A stretch of 60,113 bases of DNA, taken from Porphyromonadaceae bacterium UBA3318 (GTDB taxonomy: Bacteria > Bacteroidota > Bacteroidia > Bacteroidales > Muribaculaceae). The notes under the pieces were generated by a model, which ran no database searches, had not been told where the DNA came from, and saw only the letters and a list, made by a program, of their open reading frames with translations. This document shows, piece after piece, positions 7,767 to 16,066 of the stretch. Location: NCBI GenBank assembly GCA_002361235.1, contig DESI01000015.1, forward strand, positions 21,312 to 81,424. The letters run 5' to 3'. The translations under genes and the position numbers were made by a program. The first letter of the stretch is position 1, and every line of letters starts with the position of its first letter.

Positions 7767-10109
7767 TTACTTCGGGGCGGAGGACTTCATGCGGTCGGTA
7801 AATTCGGGATCGCCTACTACCCACACCACGTCGCCGGGCTGCAACGACACGTCGGGCAGCGGCTGGATGAAGTCGTCGCCGCGTTTTATCTTCACTATCA
7901 TCGAATAGTAGTCGTGCAGGATGTCGGTATTCTTCAGCGGCACTCCCACTATCGGACTGTCAGATTCAAGCCTTATCGACGACAGGTCTACAGGATTCTG
8001 CTTGATATTCAACATTATGCCGGCCTTGGTGGCGGCATCGAGGTCTTCGTTCAGCTTGCGGAGCTGTTCGTCATTGCCTATCACGCCGAGGACATCGCCG
8101 GGGAATATGCGGGCCTCGGGCGACGGCAGGGGCATATAGTCATCGCCCCGGCTTATCGATGATACCGACACGCCGTAGTCCGAGCGCAGACCGGAGTCCT
8201 TCAGTTTGTCGCCTACGAAGGGACAGTTGTTGTCTATCTCGATGAAAGCCTGGTGCATGTCGTCAACCAGGTCGTTGCCCACGCCCATGCGCATGTTCTC
8301 GCGCATATTCAGGTTCTGGATGAACTTCGACTCCATCTTGCTGTAATGTTTCAGCAGTCGGGACGAAGCGAATACAAGTATCAGTGCGAAGCATGCCACC
8401 CCGACAAGCCATCCCACCAGCGACGAATACGTCACCGTGATGAAATAGACTATGAAGAACAGTGTAACCAGATACCTGATAATCCTCATGGCCAGCAGAG
8501 GCACGTCGTAGAAGGCTGCGGTCTGGTGCAGTTTCATCTTCTCGGTAGGATGCGTCGAGCTGAAACACAGTGCCACCAGGAATGGCAGCATTGCTATCAC
8601 GGTCAGCACCGTGGCCACGAGGTGTCCGGCCTTGGGCAGCAGCTTTTCGGCAAATGGAAACAGAAACATGCGCGACACCATGATCTCGGCCAGCAGTATG
8701 ACCGAATAAAGCACGATGCGCCACGCATACCGTCCCAGGACGGCGCGCCACAGGCGGCGCGTCTCGTTGGTGTCGTAGGTCTGGCTGGAATATCTGTCTA
8801 TAAGGAAGGTCAGCGATCCGGGCAGATGCTTTTCCACCCATGTGGCCGCCGGATCGGCCATCTTTATAAAATAAGGAGTGGTGAAGATGGTCAGCACCGA
8901 CACGGCGACTATGATGGGATACAGTGATTCGTTCAGCACTCCGAGGCTCATGCCCAGCGAGGCGATGATGAACGAGAACTCGCCCACCTGCGTCAGGGTG
9001 AATCCCGACTCGATGGCCACTCGCAGCGTCTGGCCCGTGGCAAGCATGCCGAGGGTACCGAACAGTATCATGCCCGTTATCACCACGCAGGCCAGCAGCA
9101 GGATCTGCCACCAGTATGTCACCAGCACGCCCGGATCCACCATCATGCCCACCGAAATGAAGAACACGGAGCCGAACAGGTTCTTGACCGGCGCTATCAC
9201 ACGGTCCATGCGTTCGGCGGCCATGGTGCCGGCCAGTATCGAACCCATCACGAAGGCTCCGAGTTCAAGACTGAAACCGCATGCCACCGAGAACACGGCC
9301 ATCGAGAAGCACAGGGCCATGGCCACTATCAGCAGCGTCTCGTCGTTGAGATACGAGCGCGCCTTGTTGAAGAATGTCGGGAATATGTACATTCCCACCA
9401 CAAACCATATAATAAGGAAGAAGGCGAGCTTGCCGATGCTGAACAGCAGTTCCAACCCCTTGACGTCGCCCATGGCCATGGACGACAGCAGCACCAGCAT
9501 CAGCACCGCGAACAGGTCCTCGATGATAAGCACCGCCAACACAAGCTGAGCGAACTTCTTCTGCCTCAGACCCAGGTCGCCCAGCGCCTTCATGATGATG
9601 GTGGTGGACGACATCGAGATCATTCCGCCTAAGAATATGCGGTTTATCATGTTGAGATGCAGTATGTATCCGACGCCGAAACCGGCGAAGGTCATGCCGG
9701 TGATGATAATCAGCGCCGTCACCACCGACGACGATCCGGACTTCATCAGTTTGCGGAACGAGAATTCCAGACCGATGCTGAACATCAGCACCACTATGCC
9801 AAGGTCGGCCCAGAACGTGATGTTGTCGAGATTGGAGATCGAGGGGAGATACTCGAACTTGGGCGAGGCTAAGAAGCCGGCCAGGATATATCCTAAAACG
9901 ACAGGCTGTTTCAGCTTTTTGAACAGGAGTGTGACCAGCGCGCCCAACAGCAGTATCCACGCCAGGTCGGCTATCAGGCCGTTGGTGTGCGATTCTTCGG
10001 CTGTAGGCTTATCCCCGGGGTCGAAGGTCTGTTCCAGGGTCTGCATCTCGTTGGTTACGGTCGTGGACGGAACGTCACTGTATCCGTCGGCTATCTGCAG
10101 GTATATCAT
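7767..10109 (-). CDS. Cation:proton antiporter with two C-terminal RCK_C/TrkA-C domains
   Basis: Predicted K+/H+ or Na+/H+ exchanger of the CPA2 (KefB-like) type. About residues 45-440 hold the 12-13 membrane segments, with a GYILAGFLASP turn near the start and GLEFSFRKL typical of the family. A second hydrophobic block (about 490-600) follows. The C-terminus has two TrkA-C domains, marked by PGDVLGVIGNDEQL and PGDVVWVVGDPEF, which usually bind ligands and gate transport. The long start (ATG at 10109) overlaps the upstream permease gene by 35 nt; an ATG at 10046 (Met22, before QTLEQTF) removes the overlap and is equally plausible. Confidence 0.88.
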   Translation of the reverse strand: MIYLQIADGYSDVPSTTVTNEMQTLEQTFDPGDKPTAEESHTNGLIADLAWILLLGALVTLLFKKLKQPVVLGYILAGFLASPKFEYLPSISNLDNITFWADLGIVVLMFSIGLEFSFRKLMKSGSSSVVTALIIITGMTFAGFGVGYILHLNMINRIFLGGMISMSSTTIIMKALGDLGLRQKKFAQLVLAVLIIEDLFAVLMLVLLSSMAMGDVKGLELLFSIGKLAFFLIIWFVVGMYIFPTFFNKARSYLNDETLLIVAMALCFSMAVFSVACGFSLELGAFVMGSILAGTMAAERMDRVIAPVKNLFGSVFFISVGMMVDPGVLVTYWWQILLLACVVITGMILFGTLGMLATGQTLRVAIESGFTLTQVGEFSFIIASLGMSLGVLNESLYPIIVAVSVLTIFTTPYFIKMADPAATWVEKHLPGSLTFLIDRYSSQTYDTNETRRLWRAVLGRYAWRIVLYSVILLAEIMVSRMFLFPFAEKLLPKAGHLVATVLTVIAMLPFLVALCFSSTHPTEKMKLHQTAAFYDVPLLAMRIIRYLVTLFFIVYFITVTYSSLVGWLVGVACFALILVFASSRLLKHYSKMESKFIQNLNMRENMRMGVGNDLVDDMHQAFIEIDNNCPFVGDKLKDSGLRSDYGVSVSSISRGDDYMPLPSPEARIFPGDVLGVIGNDEQLRKLNEDLDAATKAGIMLNIKQNPVDLSSIRLESDSPIVGVPLKNTDILHDYYSMIVKIKRGDDFIQPLPDVSLQPGDVVWVVGDPEFTDRMKSSAPK

Positions 10110-11229
10110 CCCCTCTCTGAATTATGTACAGGTTATAGTATGAAAGCATCAGCGTGGTAAGCGGCAGAGCGATGATGAAACCCATGAAGCCCAGCAGCGA
10201 GCCCCAGATGGAGAGGCTGAGCAATATCACGGCGGGATTCAGCCCCATGGCCTTGCCCATGATTTTGGGAGTCAGCAGCAGGTCCTGGATGCACTGCACC
10301 ACCACGTACACGGCCATCGCCTCCCAGAATATCAGCCAGAAGGATCCGCCCGTGGTCATGGTCCATATCATGCACAGCACGGCGGTGATCGGCAGTGAGA
10401 TAAGCTGCAGGTAAGGCACCAGGTTCAGCACTCCGATAAAGAGGCCCAGCGCCACGCCCATCGGCAGGTCTATCAGCAGGAAACCGGCCGCGAACATCAG
10501 GCCCACAAGCATGGCTATCAGGAACTGGCCGCGGAAATAGCGCTGCATGGTGTTCTTGATGTCGCCGGCGATACGGAACGTGCGCTGACGGTGGAAATAT
10601 GGCACCAGCTGCTTGAAGCTCAGCATCAGGCGCTCGTAGTCCAGCATTATGAATATCACGTACAGCACCACAATCAGCCACGAGACGACGCCGGCTATGA
10701 ACGCCACCGACGACGTGAGGAACGACCATGACGACGAGATGGCGGTCTTGGCCAGCTGTTTCCATTCGTCGCGCGACAGCAGGCGCGACAGCTCGTCGAA
10801 GTCTATGTTCTCGCGTATTATCCTGTGCCACGATTCCGACAGATAGGGTATGCTGATCTGCGTGGTGGTGAATTTCTTGATGGTCAGCGCCATGTCCTGA
10901 CACTCCGACACCAGGTACGGCACCGTAACCATTAAAAGGCCTCCTATTATTACGGTTGCCTCCAGCAATGTGAGTATCACCGGCAGAAAACGCTTGCGGC
11001 AACGGGTCCACCGCATGTTCCATTTCACCACAGGCTCAAGTATATAGCATATCAGGCAGGCCACCACGAACGGCAGCAGCACGCCCTTCAGATAGCCCAC
11101 AAGCCACAGAACTGCCAACACCACCGCTATCGTAAAGAAAATGCGCACCGTACGGTCGAACGTAAAGGGGCGGCGCGGGTATCGCGCACGCTCCTCCTGT
11201 CCCACTTCTGTTACTTCGTTCTCGTCCAT
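10075..11229 (-). CDS. AI-2E family transporter (membrane permease)
   Basis: Member of the AI-2 exporter family (TqsA/YdiK/YhhT-like). Despite the name, many members export or exchange other solutes, including Na+/H+, so the substrate is unknown. The 384-residue protein has a charged 30-residue N-terminus, an early membrane hairpin, a periplasmic/soluble block (about 110-190), then four to five more segments including the family's GVALGLFIGVLNLVPYLQ and MGKAMGLNPAVILLSL. It precedes the RCK_C antiporter with overlap, so the two are probably co-transcribed and may work together in ion homeostasis (inference). Confidence 0.9.
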   Translation of the reverse strand: MDENEVTEVGQEERARYPRRPFTFDRTVRIFFTIAVVLAVLWLVGYLKGVLLPFVVACLICYILEPVVKWNMRWTRCRKRFLPVILTLLEATVIIGGLLMVTVPYLVSECQDMALTIKKFTTTQISIPYLSESWHRIIRENIDFDELSRLLSRDEWKQLAKTAISSSWSFLTSSVAFIAGVVSWLIVVLYVIFIMLDYERLMLSFKQLVPYFHRQRTFRIAGDIKNTMQRYFRGQFLIAMLVGLMFAAGFLLIDLPMGVALGLFIGVLNLVPYLQLISLPITAVLCMIWTMTTGGSFWLIFWEAMAVYVVVQCIQDLLLTPKIMGKAMGLNPAVILLSLSIWGSLLGFMGFIIALPLTTLMLSYYNLYIIQRGDDIPADSRRIQ

Positions 11230-11332
11230 ATTGTGTGTTTTATTGAATCAGGGCTGCCGGCGCAGTCTCCGATTCTTAACTATTTATATTAACGTAAAAG
11301 ACGACACAATTTTCCGTAAAGTTACGATTTTT

Positions 11333-11364
11333 TTTGCTAATACCGACGATGGTTGTTAATTTTG
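11333..11364 (+). promoter_or_regulatory. dacB promoter placed 4 nt from the start codon
   Basis: TTTG (11333-11336), 20-bp spacer, TAATTTTG (11357-11364): a complete consensus. The first ATG of the carboxypeptidase gene is at 11368, only three bases after the -7 box, so transcription should start at or inside the start codon. Confidence 0.8.
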
Positions 11365-11367
11365 TAA

Positions 11368-12594
11368 ATGATGAAACAGCTGAACACACTCCTGATGATG
11401 CTGGTTCTGTTGGCGTTCACGGCCCACGGCCAGAACGCCGACAGAGCGCAAGCCGTTGACACCGACCCTGTTGAGGCATTCCTGAAGTCGCCCGGCATTG
11501 ACCCGGAGGCCACCTCGATATATATCTACGACCTGAACTCCGGAAAGACAATCGCCACGCATCACGCCGCGAAGCCCTTGGTGCCCGCTTCGGTCATGAA
11601 GTGCGTCACCACCGCCTCGCTGCTGGACCGCACCGGCCGCAAATGGCACTACGAGACCCCTGTCTACATCACCGGCAATATCCGCAAGGGAATATTAGAC
11701 GGCAACATTATGGTCGAAGGATCGGCCGACCCTTCGGTCAACACTCGGCATGACCCCGGTTCGGACAACATTATAGACGAGATAGTACAGGCTCTGCGCC
11801 AGGAACATATCGACACGGTGCGCGGCAGCATCGTGGTGGACGAGCATCGGTTCGCCGGACCCGCCATCAATCCCACCTGGGCGTCGGGCGACCTCCCCAA
11901 CGCCTACGGCACGGGGACGCATGGCTTCAATTTCGAAGACAACGCCTCGGGCAGCGCCTCCGTGCGCGACCCAGGCGCCAGGTTCCGCAGCCGCCTCACC
12001 GACGCTCTGAAAGCCAACGGTATAACCGTGCTGGGACGCGACATTCCCAACGGCACCGGGCGCCGACTGATAGGCACTCACCGCTCGGCCGAGGTGCAGG
12101 ACATAATGCGCAGCTGCATGATGCGCTCCGACAACCAGTATGCCGAGGCTATGCTCCGCACGTTCTCGCACCTCAAGGGTCGCGACGGATCCACCGCCAC
12201 CGGCGCCGACGAGGAAATAAAGCTGTGGAAACACAAAGGCGCTCCACTCAAGGATGTCAGGATTGTGGACGGATCCGGGCTTTCCCGTTCCAACCGTCTT
12301 ACCGCCGTATTCTTAGGCTCGGTTCTCGGTGAAATGGCACACGACCCCTGGTACGCCAGCTTCTTCCCGCTCGCCGGCCAGGAAGGCACGCTGAAGAGCT
12401 TCATGTGCGGAGGCCGTCTGGAAGGATATGTGGCCCTTAAGACAGGCTCGATGAACGGGATACAGTCATACGCCGGATACAAGATCAACGAAGACTACGC
12501 CCCCACTCACGTAGTGGTGGTGATGATGAACAATCTGAAAAACCGCGCACGCGCACGCACCGATCTGCAGACCATGCTGGAACGCCTGTTCTGA
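11368..12594 (+). CDS. dacB: D-alanyl-D-alanine carboxypeptidase/endopeptidase, PBP4 (S13) type
   Basis: Periplasmic penicillin-binding enzyme that trims or opens peptidoglycan peptide cross-links. Residues 1-21 are a signal peptide ending AHGQ. The three S13 active-site motifs are present: S75-V-M-K78, the SDN triad within RSDNQYAEAML, and KTG within LKTGSMNG near residue 355. The 408-residue length is slightly short for PBP4, which has a variable insert between the first two motifs. Two adjacent ATGs (11368, 11371) begin the frame. The promoter abuts the start, suggesting a leaderless or nearly leaderless mRNA. The symbol is by family. Confidence 0.93.
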   Translation: MMKQLNTLLMMLVLLAFTAHGQNADRAQAVDTDPVEAFLKSPGIDPEATSIYIYDLNSGKTIATHHAAKPLVPASVMKCVTTASLLDRTGRKWHYETPVYITGNIRKGILDGNIMVEGSADPSVNTRHDPGSDNIIDEIVQALRQEHIDTVRGSIVVDEHRFAGPAINPTWASGDLPNAYGTGTHGFNFEDNASGSASVRDPGARFRSRLTDALKANGITVLGRDIPNGTGRRLIGTHRSAEVQDIMRSCMMRSDNQYAEAMLRTFSHLKGRDGSTATGADEEIKLWKHKGAPLKDVRIVDGSGLSRSNRLTAVFLGSVLGEMAHDPWYASFFPLAGQEGTLKSFMCGGRLEGYVALKTGSMNGIQSYAGYKINEDYAPTHVVVVMMNNLKNRARARTDLQTMLERLF

Positions 12595-12656
12595 TTACGG
12601 AATATCGGACCATCCGTGCAGACTATATCCTTACGCCCGGCGTTATAATAAAAAGA

Positions 12657-12716
12657 ATCCGATAAAGGTTTCATAAACAATAGCGGATCCGATAAAGATT
12701 CCATTAACGACAACCC
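12657..12716. repeat. 30-bp imperfect direct repeat
   Basis: Two copies, at 12657 and 12687, share ATCCGATAAAG followed by (G/A)TT(T/C)CAT(A/T)AAC. They occupy the otherwise empty 128-bp gap between dacB and the next gene. Nothing else is visible in this gap. Confidence 0.65.
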
Positions 12717-12722
12717 GAAATT

Positions 12723-13337
12723 ATGGACGAACTGAAAAATAAAGTATACGAACTGGAAGGGCTTCTGGAGCTTCTGAGCCACCGCCCCGACAAGCAGGCC
12801 GACCTCTACCCCCTAATCGGCAAGCGCGTCGACGAGATCTCGCGCACCTGGACCCGACTGAACACCGAGGAACCGGAGATATCCGCCCCCACCAATATCC
12901 CTGCAGACCCTAAGGACCTTATCGACCCTAAAGACCTTAATGACCCTAAGAACCTTAAGGACCCTAAGAACCCTAAGGACCTTATCGACCCTAAGGACCT
13001 TATCGACCCTAAGGACCTTATCGACCCTATCGACCTTATCGACCCTATGCCCTTTAACGGCTCTGATAATTCCGATTACTCCGGTTACTCCGACAGCGCG
13101 GACTTCACCCAGCCGGCTATGCGCAAGGCGCCGGCTCTCTGCCTGAACGACCGCTTCCGCTTCACGCGCGTGCTGGCCGGCAACGACCGCTGCCGTTTCG
13201 ACGCCATTCTTGAGAAGTTGGCTCAGCTGCCCGACTACGAAGCCGCCCGCGACTATCTCATCGAGGAATGCAACGCCGACATCGACGACCCCGAAGTAGT
13301 CGATTTCCTCGACATCCTCCAGAATTACTACGAATAA
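12723..13337 (+). CDS. Hypothetical protein with in-frame DPK/DLI repeats (204 aa)
   Basis: No known function. Residues 1-55 are helical and probably coiled (MDELKNKVYELEGLLELL). Residues 62-109 are 16 consecutive three-residue repeats alternating DPK and DLI with a few NLK/NPK/DPI variants. A Ser/Asp/Tyr-rich piece (SDNSDYSGYSDS) follows. Residues 125-204 are a conserved-looking helical domain (RFRFTRVLAGNDRCRFDAILEKLAQLP). The two ends thus look like a real protein and the middle like an inserted, expandable linker. The gene precedes rsmI; the spacer between them is another 9-bp array. GC content and codon use of both end domains match neighbouring genes. Confidence 0.75.
   Translation: MDELKNKVYELEGLLELLSHRPDKQADLYPLIGKRVDEISRTWTRLNTEEPEISAPTNIPADPKDLIDPKDLNDPKNLKDPKNPKDLIDPKDLIDPKDLIDPIDLIDPMPFNGSDNSDYSGYSDSADFTQPAMRKAPALCLNDRFRFTRVLAGNDRCRFDAILEKLAQLPDYEAARDYLIEECNADIDDPEVVDFLDILQNYYE
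12906..13049 (+). repeat. 9-bp tandem array inside a CDS, 16 units
   Basis: Sixteen uninterrupted 9-bp units alternate GACCCTAAG-like and GACCTTATC-like sequences, with GACCTTATC-GACCCTAAG pairs repeated exactly three times at 12978-13022. The period is in frame with the host gene and encodes (DPK)(DLI) triplets. Near-identity of neighbouring units suggests recent expansion by slippage or recombination. Confidence 0.95.
13061..13096 (+). repeat. 9-bp array, CTCTGATAA type, inside a CDS
   Basis: CTCTGATAA, TTCCGATTA, CTCCGGTTA, CTCCGACAG: four degenerate units in frame, encoding SDN-SDY-SGY-SDS. The first unit matches the intergenic arrays at 1-45 and 58948-58983. Confidence 0.8.
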
Positions 13338-13409
13338 CCCACTCCTCCCAATATTCCCAATACTCCCAATACTCCCAATACTCCCATTCATCCCATTCAT
13401 CCCACTCAT
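13338..13409. repeat. 9-bp tandem array, eight units, filling the spacer before rsmI
   Basis: CCCACTCCT, CCCAATATT, three copies of CCCAATACT, two of CCCATTCAT, and CCCACTCAT, starting at the base after the stop of the upstream gene. The ninth unit would be CCCATGGCA, which contains the rsmI start codon at 13413. The array is therefore the whole spacer. Confidence 0.95.
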
Positions 13410-13412
13410 CCC

Positions 13413-14129
13413 ATGGCACGCCTTTACATCGTTCCCACCCCTATCGGCAATCTCGAGGACATCACACTCCGCGCGCTGCGTGTGCTTAAGGAAGTCGACG
13501 TCGTGCTGGCCGAAGACACGCGTACCTCGTCCGTGCTGCTGCGCCACTATGACATACACACTCCGCTGCGCGCGCATCACCGCAACAACGAGCACAAAAG
13601 CGTGGACGGCATAGTGCAGGAGCTGGAAAGCGGCAAGGAGATGGCACTCATATCCGATGCCGGCACACCGGGCATATCCGACCCCGGCTTCATGCTGGCG
13701 CGCGCCTGTCGCGAGGCGGGTATCGACGTGGAGTGCCTGCCCGGGCCCACCGCTTTCGTTCCGGCCATGGTAGCCAGCGGCCTGCCATGCGACCGGTTTG
13801 TGTTCGAAGGCTTCCTGCCGCTCAAGAAAGGGCGGGCCACCCGGCTGCAGCAACTGGCCGCAGACCCCAGAACCGTAGTGATTTACGAATCGCCGTTGCG
13901 GTTGCCGCGCACTTTGCGACAACTGGCCGAGGCGTTCGGTCCCGACCGCCAGGCGGCCGTGGCGCGCGAGATCTCAAAGCTCCACGAGGAAAACCGCCGC
14001 GACACACTCCAAAACCTGGCCCTACATTACGAACAGAACAAACCCAAAGGAGAAATTGTTATTGTAATCGAAGGCTGCAAAGGCAAAGTTCATGCCTGCG
14101 AAGACAACGACCCTGATCAGATTGAATAA
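13413..14129 (+). CDS. rsmI: 16S rRNA (cytidine1402-2'-O)-methyltransferase
   Basis: RsmI methylates the ribose of C1402 in the decoding centre of 16S rRNA using SAM. The 238-residue product starts with the family signature YIVPTPIGNLEDITLRAL, then LAEDTR near residue 35, SDAGTPGISDPG near residue 82 and PGPTAFVPAMVASGLP, all typical of the tetrapyrrole-methylase-like fold. The length is normal for the short Bacteroidetes form. Its start codon falls within the phase of the preceding 9-bp array, and its 3' end overlaps a 34-36-bp tandem duplication (14108-14177). Confidence 0.95.
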   Translation: MARLYIVPTPIGNLEDITLRALRVLKEVDVVLAEDTRTSSVLLRHYDIHTPLRAHHRNNEHKSVDGIVQELESGKEMALISDAGTPGISDPGFMLARACREAGIDVECLPGPTAFVPAMVASGLPCDRFVFEGFLPLKKGRATRLQQLAADPRTVVIYESPLRLPRTLRQLAEAFGPDRQAAVAREISKLHEENRRDTLQNLALHYEQNKPKGEIVIVIEGCKGKVHACEDNDPDQIE

Positions 14130-14177
14130 TAGACATTATAACGACCTTGATCAAATTTATATTAAGAGACATTATAA
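14108..14177. repeat. 34-36-bp tandem duplication straddling the rsmI stop codon
   Basis: CGACC(C/T)TGATCA occurs at 14108 and 14142, and AGACATTATAA at 14131 and 14167. The second pair is offset by 36 bp, four times nine. The first copy encodes the last residues of RsmI and its stop; the second is intergenic. Confidence 0.75.
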
Positions 14178-14208
14178 ACTGAAATTATCAAACTAACACA
14201 TTTGTAAT

Positions 14209-15081
14209 ATGAAAAAAGCAATGTTATTTGCGGGCGTCGGAGCCATATTGCTGGCCGGCTGCTCGGGCAACCAGAAGAAAATTGACGAAGATTCGCTTCG
14301 CATCCAGGAACTGACAGCCGAATATCAGGAGGCTACGGACTTCAACGACTCGCTGATGCTTCTGATGGGCGACATCTACACCGGTCTGGATTCCATCAAC
14401 ACCCAGGAGGGTCTTCTTTACAACATGTCCAACGGCGAGGGCGTCGACCGTCGTCAGGAGATCCGCAACAACCTGTCGCAGATCAAGGCCCGTCTGGCAG
14501 CCAACAAGGCTCTGCTGGCCGAGATGGAAGCTAAGGTCAACGCCAGCGGCAAGGCCAACGGCGTACAGAGCAAGACCATAGCCCAGCTGCGCGCCCACAT
14601 CGAGCAGCAGGATGCCAAGATAGCCAAGCTGGAAAGCGAACTGGCCGGCGCAAAGGCCACTATCGACACGCTCAACACCACCGTGGCCAGGACTCAGGAA
14701 GACCTGAAGGCCGAAAGCGCCGCCAAGGAGGAGGCCCGGGCCGAGGCTGCCGAGGCTACCGCCGCAGCCAACGAGGCCAACAAGGTGTACTATGCCATCG
14801 GCTCGAACAAGGAGCTGAAGAAGAAAGGCCTGCTGGAGAAGAAGTTCCTCGGCTCCACCAAGGTGCTGAAGGGCCAGTTCGACGCAAGCTACTTCACCGC
14901 AGCCGACCGCCGCACCCTGAAGTCAATCCCCACCGGCGCCAAGGACGTGAAGATCTGGACCAACGTTCCCGCAGGTTCCTACCGCATCGTCGGCGAGAAG
15001 GACGGCCCCAAGACCATCGAGATCACCAATCCCGAGAAGTTCTGGCAGCTCAGCTCCTACTGCGTGATCCAGATTGACTGA
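14209..15081 (+). CDS. Coiled-coil lipoprotein, Cbp1-like
   Basis: Surface or periplasmic lipoprotein (lipobox LLAGCSGNQKK, Cys at about residue 19). Residues about 25-190 form a long coiled coil with an Ala/Glu-rich end (EEARAEAAEATAAANEAN). A compact C-terminal domain begins YYAIGSNKELKKKGLLEKKFLG and ends with SYCVIQID. This C-terminal layout resembles the Bacteroidales Cbp1-type proteins, named for a Bacteroides fragilis collagen-binding protein; I recall the family but cannot confirm collagen binding here. The gene follows rsmI by 79 bp and precedes a second lipoprotein gene. Confidence 0.8.
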   Translation: MKKAMLFAGVGAILLAGCSGNQKKIDEDSLRIQELTAEYQEATDFNDSLMLLMGDIYTGLDSINTQEGLLYNMSNGEGVDRRQEIRNNLSQIKARLAANKALLAEMEAKVNASGKANGVQSKTIAQLRAHIEQQDAKIAKLESELAGAKATIDTLNTTVARTQEDLKAESAAKEEARAEAAEATAAANEANKVYYAIGSNKELKKKGLLEKKFLGSTKVLKGQFDASYFTAADRRTLKSIPTGAKDVKIWTNVPAGSYRIVGEKDGPKTIEITNPEKFWQLSSYCVIQID

Positions 15082-15142
15082 CACGCACACCGACGATTCC
15101 ACAAACTGACTGACATTTAAGACAGAACATAGAAGCAGAGTT

Positions 15143-15637
15143 ATGAAACGACTGCTGTACCCGATACTGATAACCCTTCTCTTTGTGGGCTGCAAGCCCA
15201 CGGAGAAGGGTTATCAGGCTGCATACGACGCAGCCAAAAACAAACGCGAGGCCGCCGCGCGCGAGCAGATGCTGCCGGCGCAGGGCCTGCAGAGCGACGA
15301 CGGCCCGCAGCTGCGAGTCGTAGACGGCGATTCCATCTATGTGTTGCGCGCCATAATGCGCACCGAGGACTCCAAACGCGCCCCCGCACCATGGCTGCTG
15401 GCCGTGGGAGTCTACAGAATGTCAACCAATGCCAAGGCCAACGCCCAGCGACTGCAGCAGGCCGGCTATCCCCATGCCGTCTGGCTGAAAGGACCTGAAA
15501 ACAAATGGTACACCATCAGCGACTATGCCCGGAGCCTCGATTCCCTCAAGACAATGTCGCGCCGATTCAAGAACACACATAGCGACTATCCCTACGTCGG
15601 ACTGCCCGCCAGTCCGGTAATCATCAACGCATTCTAA
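15143..15637 (+). CDS. SPOR-domain-like lipoprotein (164 aa)
   Basis: Lipoprotein signal with LLFVGCKPTEK (Cys at about residue 16). A helical, Ala/Arg-rich linker (about 20-45) leads to a C-terminal domain of about 75 residues, WLLAVGVYRMSTNAKANAQ and AGYPHAVWLKGPENKWYTI. That alternation of strand and helix, with a short glycine-containing turn, fits a SPOR domain, which binds denuded peptidoglycan glycan at division sites. The domain call is by pattern, without a search. It lies 62 bp after the Cbp1-like gene; the two may be co-transcribed. Confidence 0.75.
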   Translation: MKRLLYPILITLLFVGCKPTEKGYQAAYDAAKNKREAAAREQMLPAQGLQSDDGPQLRVVDGDSIYVLRAIMRTEDSKRAPAPWLLAVGVYRMSTNAKANAQRLQQAGYPHAVWLKGPENKWYTISDYARSLDSLKTMSRRFKNTHSDYPYVGLPASPVIINAF

Positions 15638-15657
15638 TAGAGACCCATAATTGGGAA

Positions 15658-15768
15658 TGCCTCGTAGAGGCTGTTTCTCATTAACCCCACCGATGGCTGA
15701 CGGCGCGAAGCAGCCGGAAGCCTTCGTGGGGCAATTATCCGAGTCTGACAGCTTGGTCGGAGACCATG
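15658..15768 (-). repeat. Dispersed 111-bp three-hairpin element, copy 1
   Basis: Read on the minus strand this matches the plus-strand sequence 34821-34931 over its whole 111-bp length. Conserved blocks: CATGGTCTCCGACCAAGCTG, CCCCACGAAGG, CAGCCATCG(G)TGGGGTTA, TGAGAAACAGCCTCT, CGAGGCA. Three hairpins are possible: GGTC-TCC-GACC, CCCCACGA with TCG(G)TGGGG, and GCCTC-NNN-GAGGC. The central loop sequence diverges. No reading frame is preserved. Confidence 0.9.
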
Positions 15769-15846
15769 TCTTTGTACGCACAACTTAGCACAAAATGTTA
15801 AAATCGCGGTTTTTTATGACATTTTAGACTCCAAAACGTCAAATTA

Positions 15847-15878
15847 TTTGGAAAAATGGTTTGAAAAGTCTAAATTTG
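15847..15878 (+). promoter_or_regulatory. susC-susD promoter
   Basis: TTTG (15847-15850), 20-bp spacer, TAAATTTG (15871-15878), an exact consensus match. It leaves a leader of about 185 nt before the SusC start. No second promoter or sigma/anti-sigma gene is nearby, so regulation may act on this long leader. In the 15638-16066 gap the only contents seen are the 111-bp repeat, this promoter and the leader. Confidence 0.85.
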
Positions 15879-16066
15879 CATAATGTTAATACAAGTGCAC
15901 ACTTTTTAACAAACAGACAACAAATTTGCAAGGAATCCAAATATCTAAGCCTCAGCGGTATTAAGGTTAACAGGTCTTCGACCAGGATTCAAACGGAGCC
16001 ACAGTGCTACGGAACAGAGAGACGAACACATACACAAGAGAGAAATAACATTAAAATAGTAAAGGT

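Noticed and set aside
13338..13409. CRISPR-like array
   Set aside because: The repeat is 9 bp with no spacers; the same goes for the other arrays. No cas gene is present.
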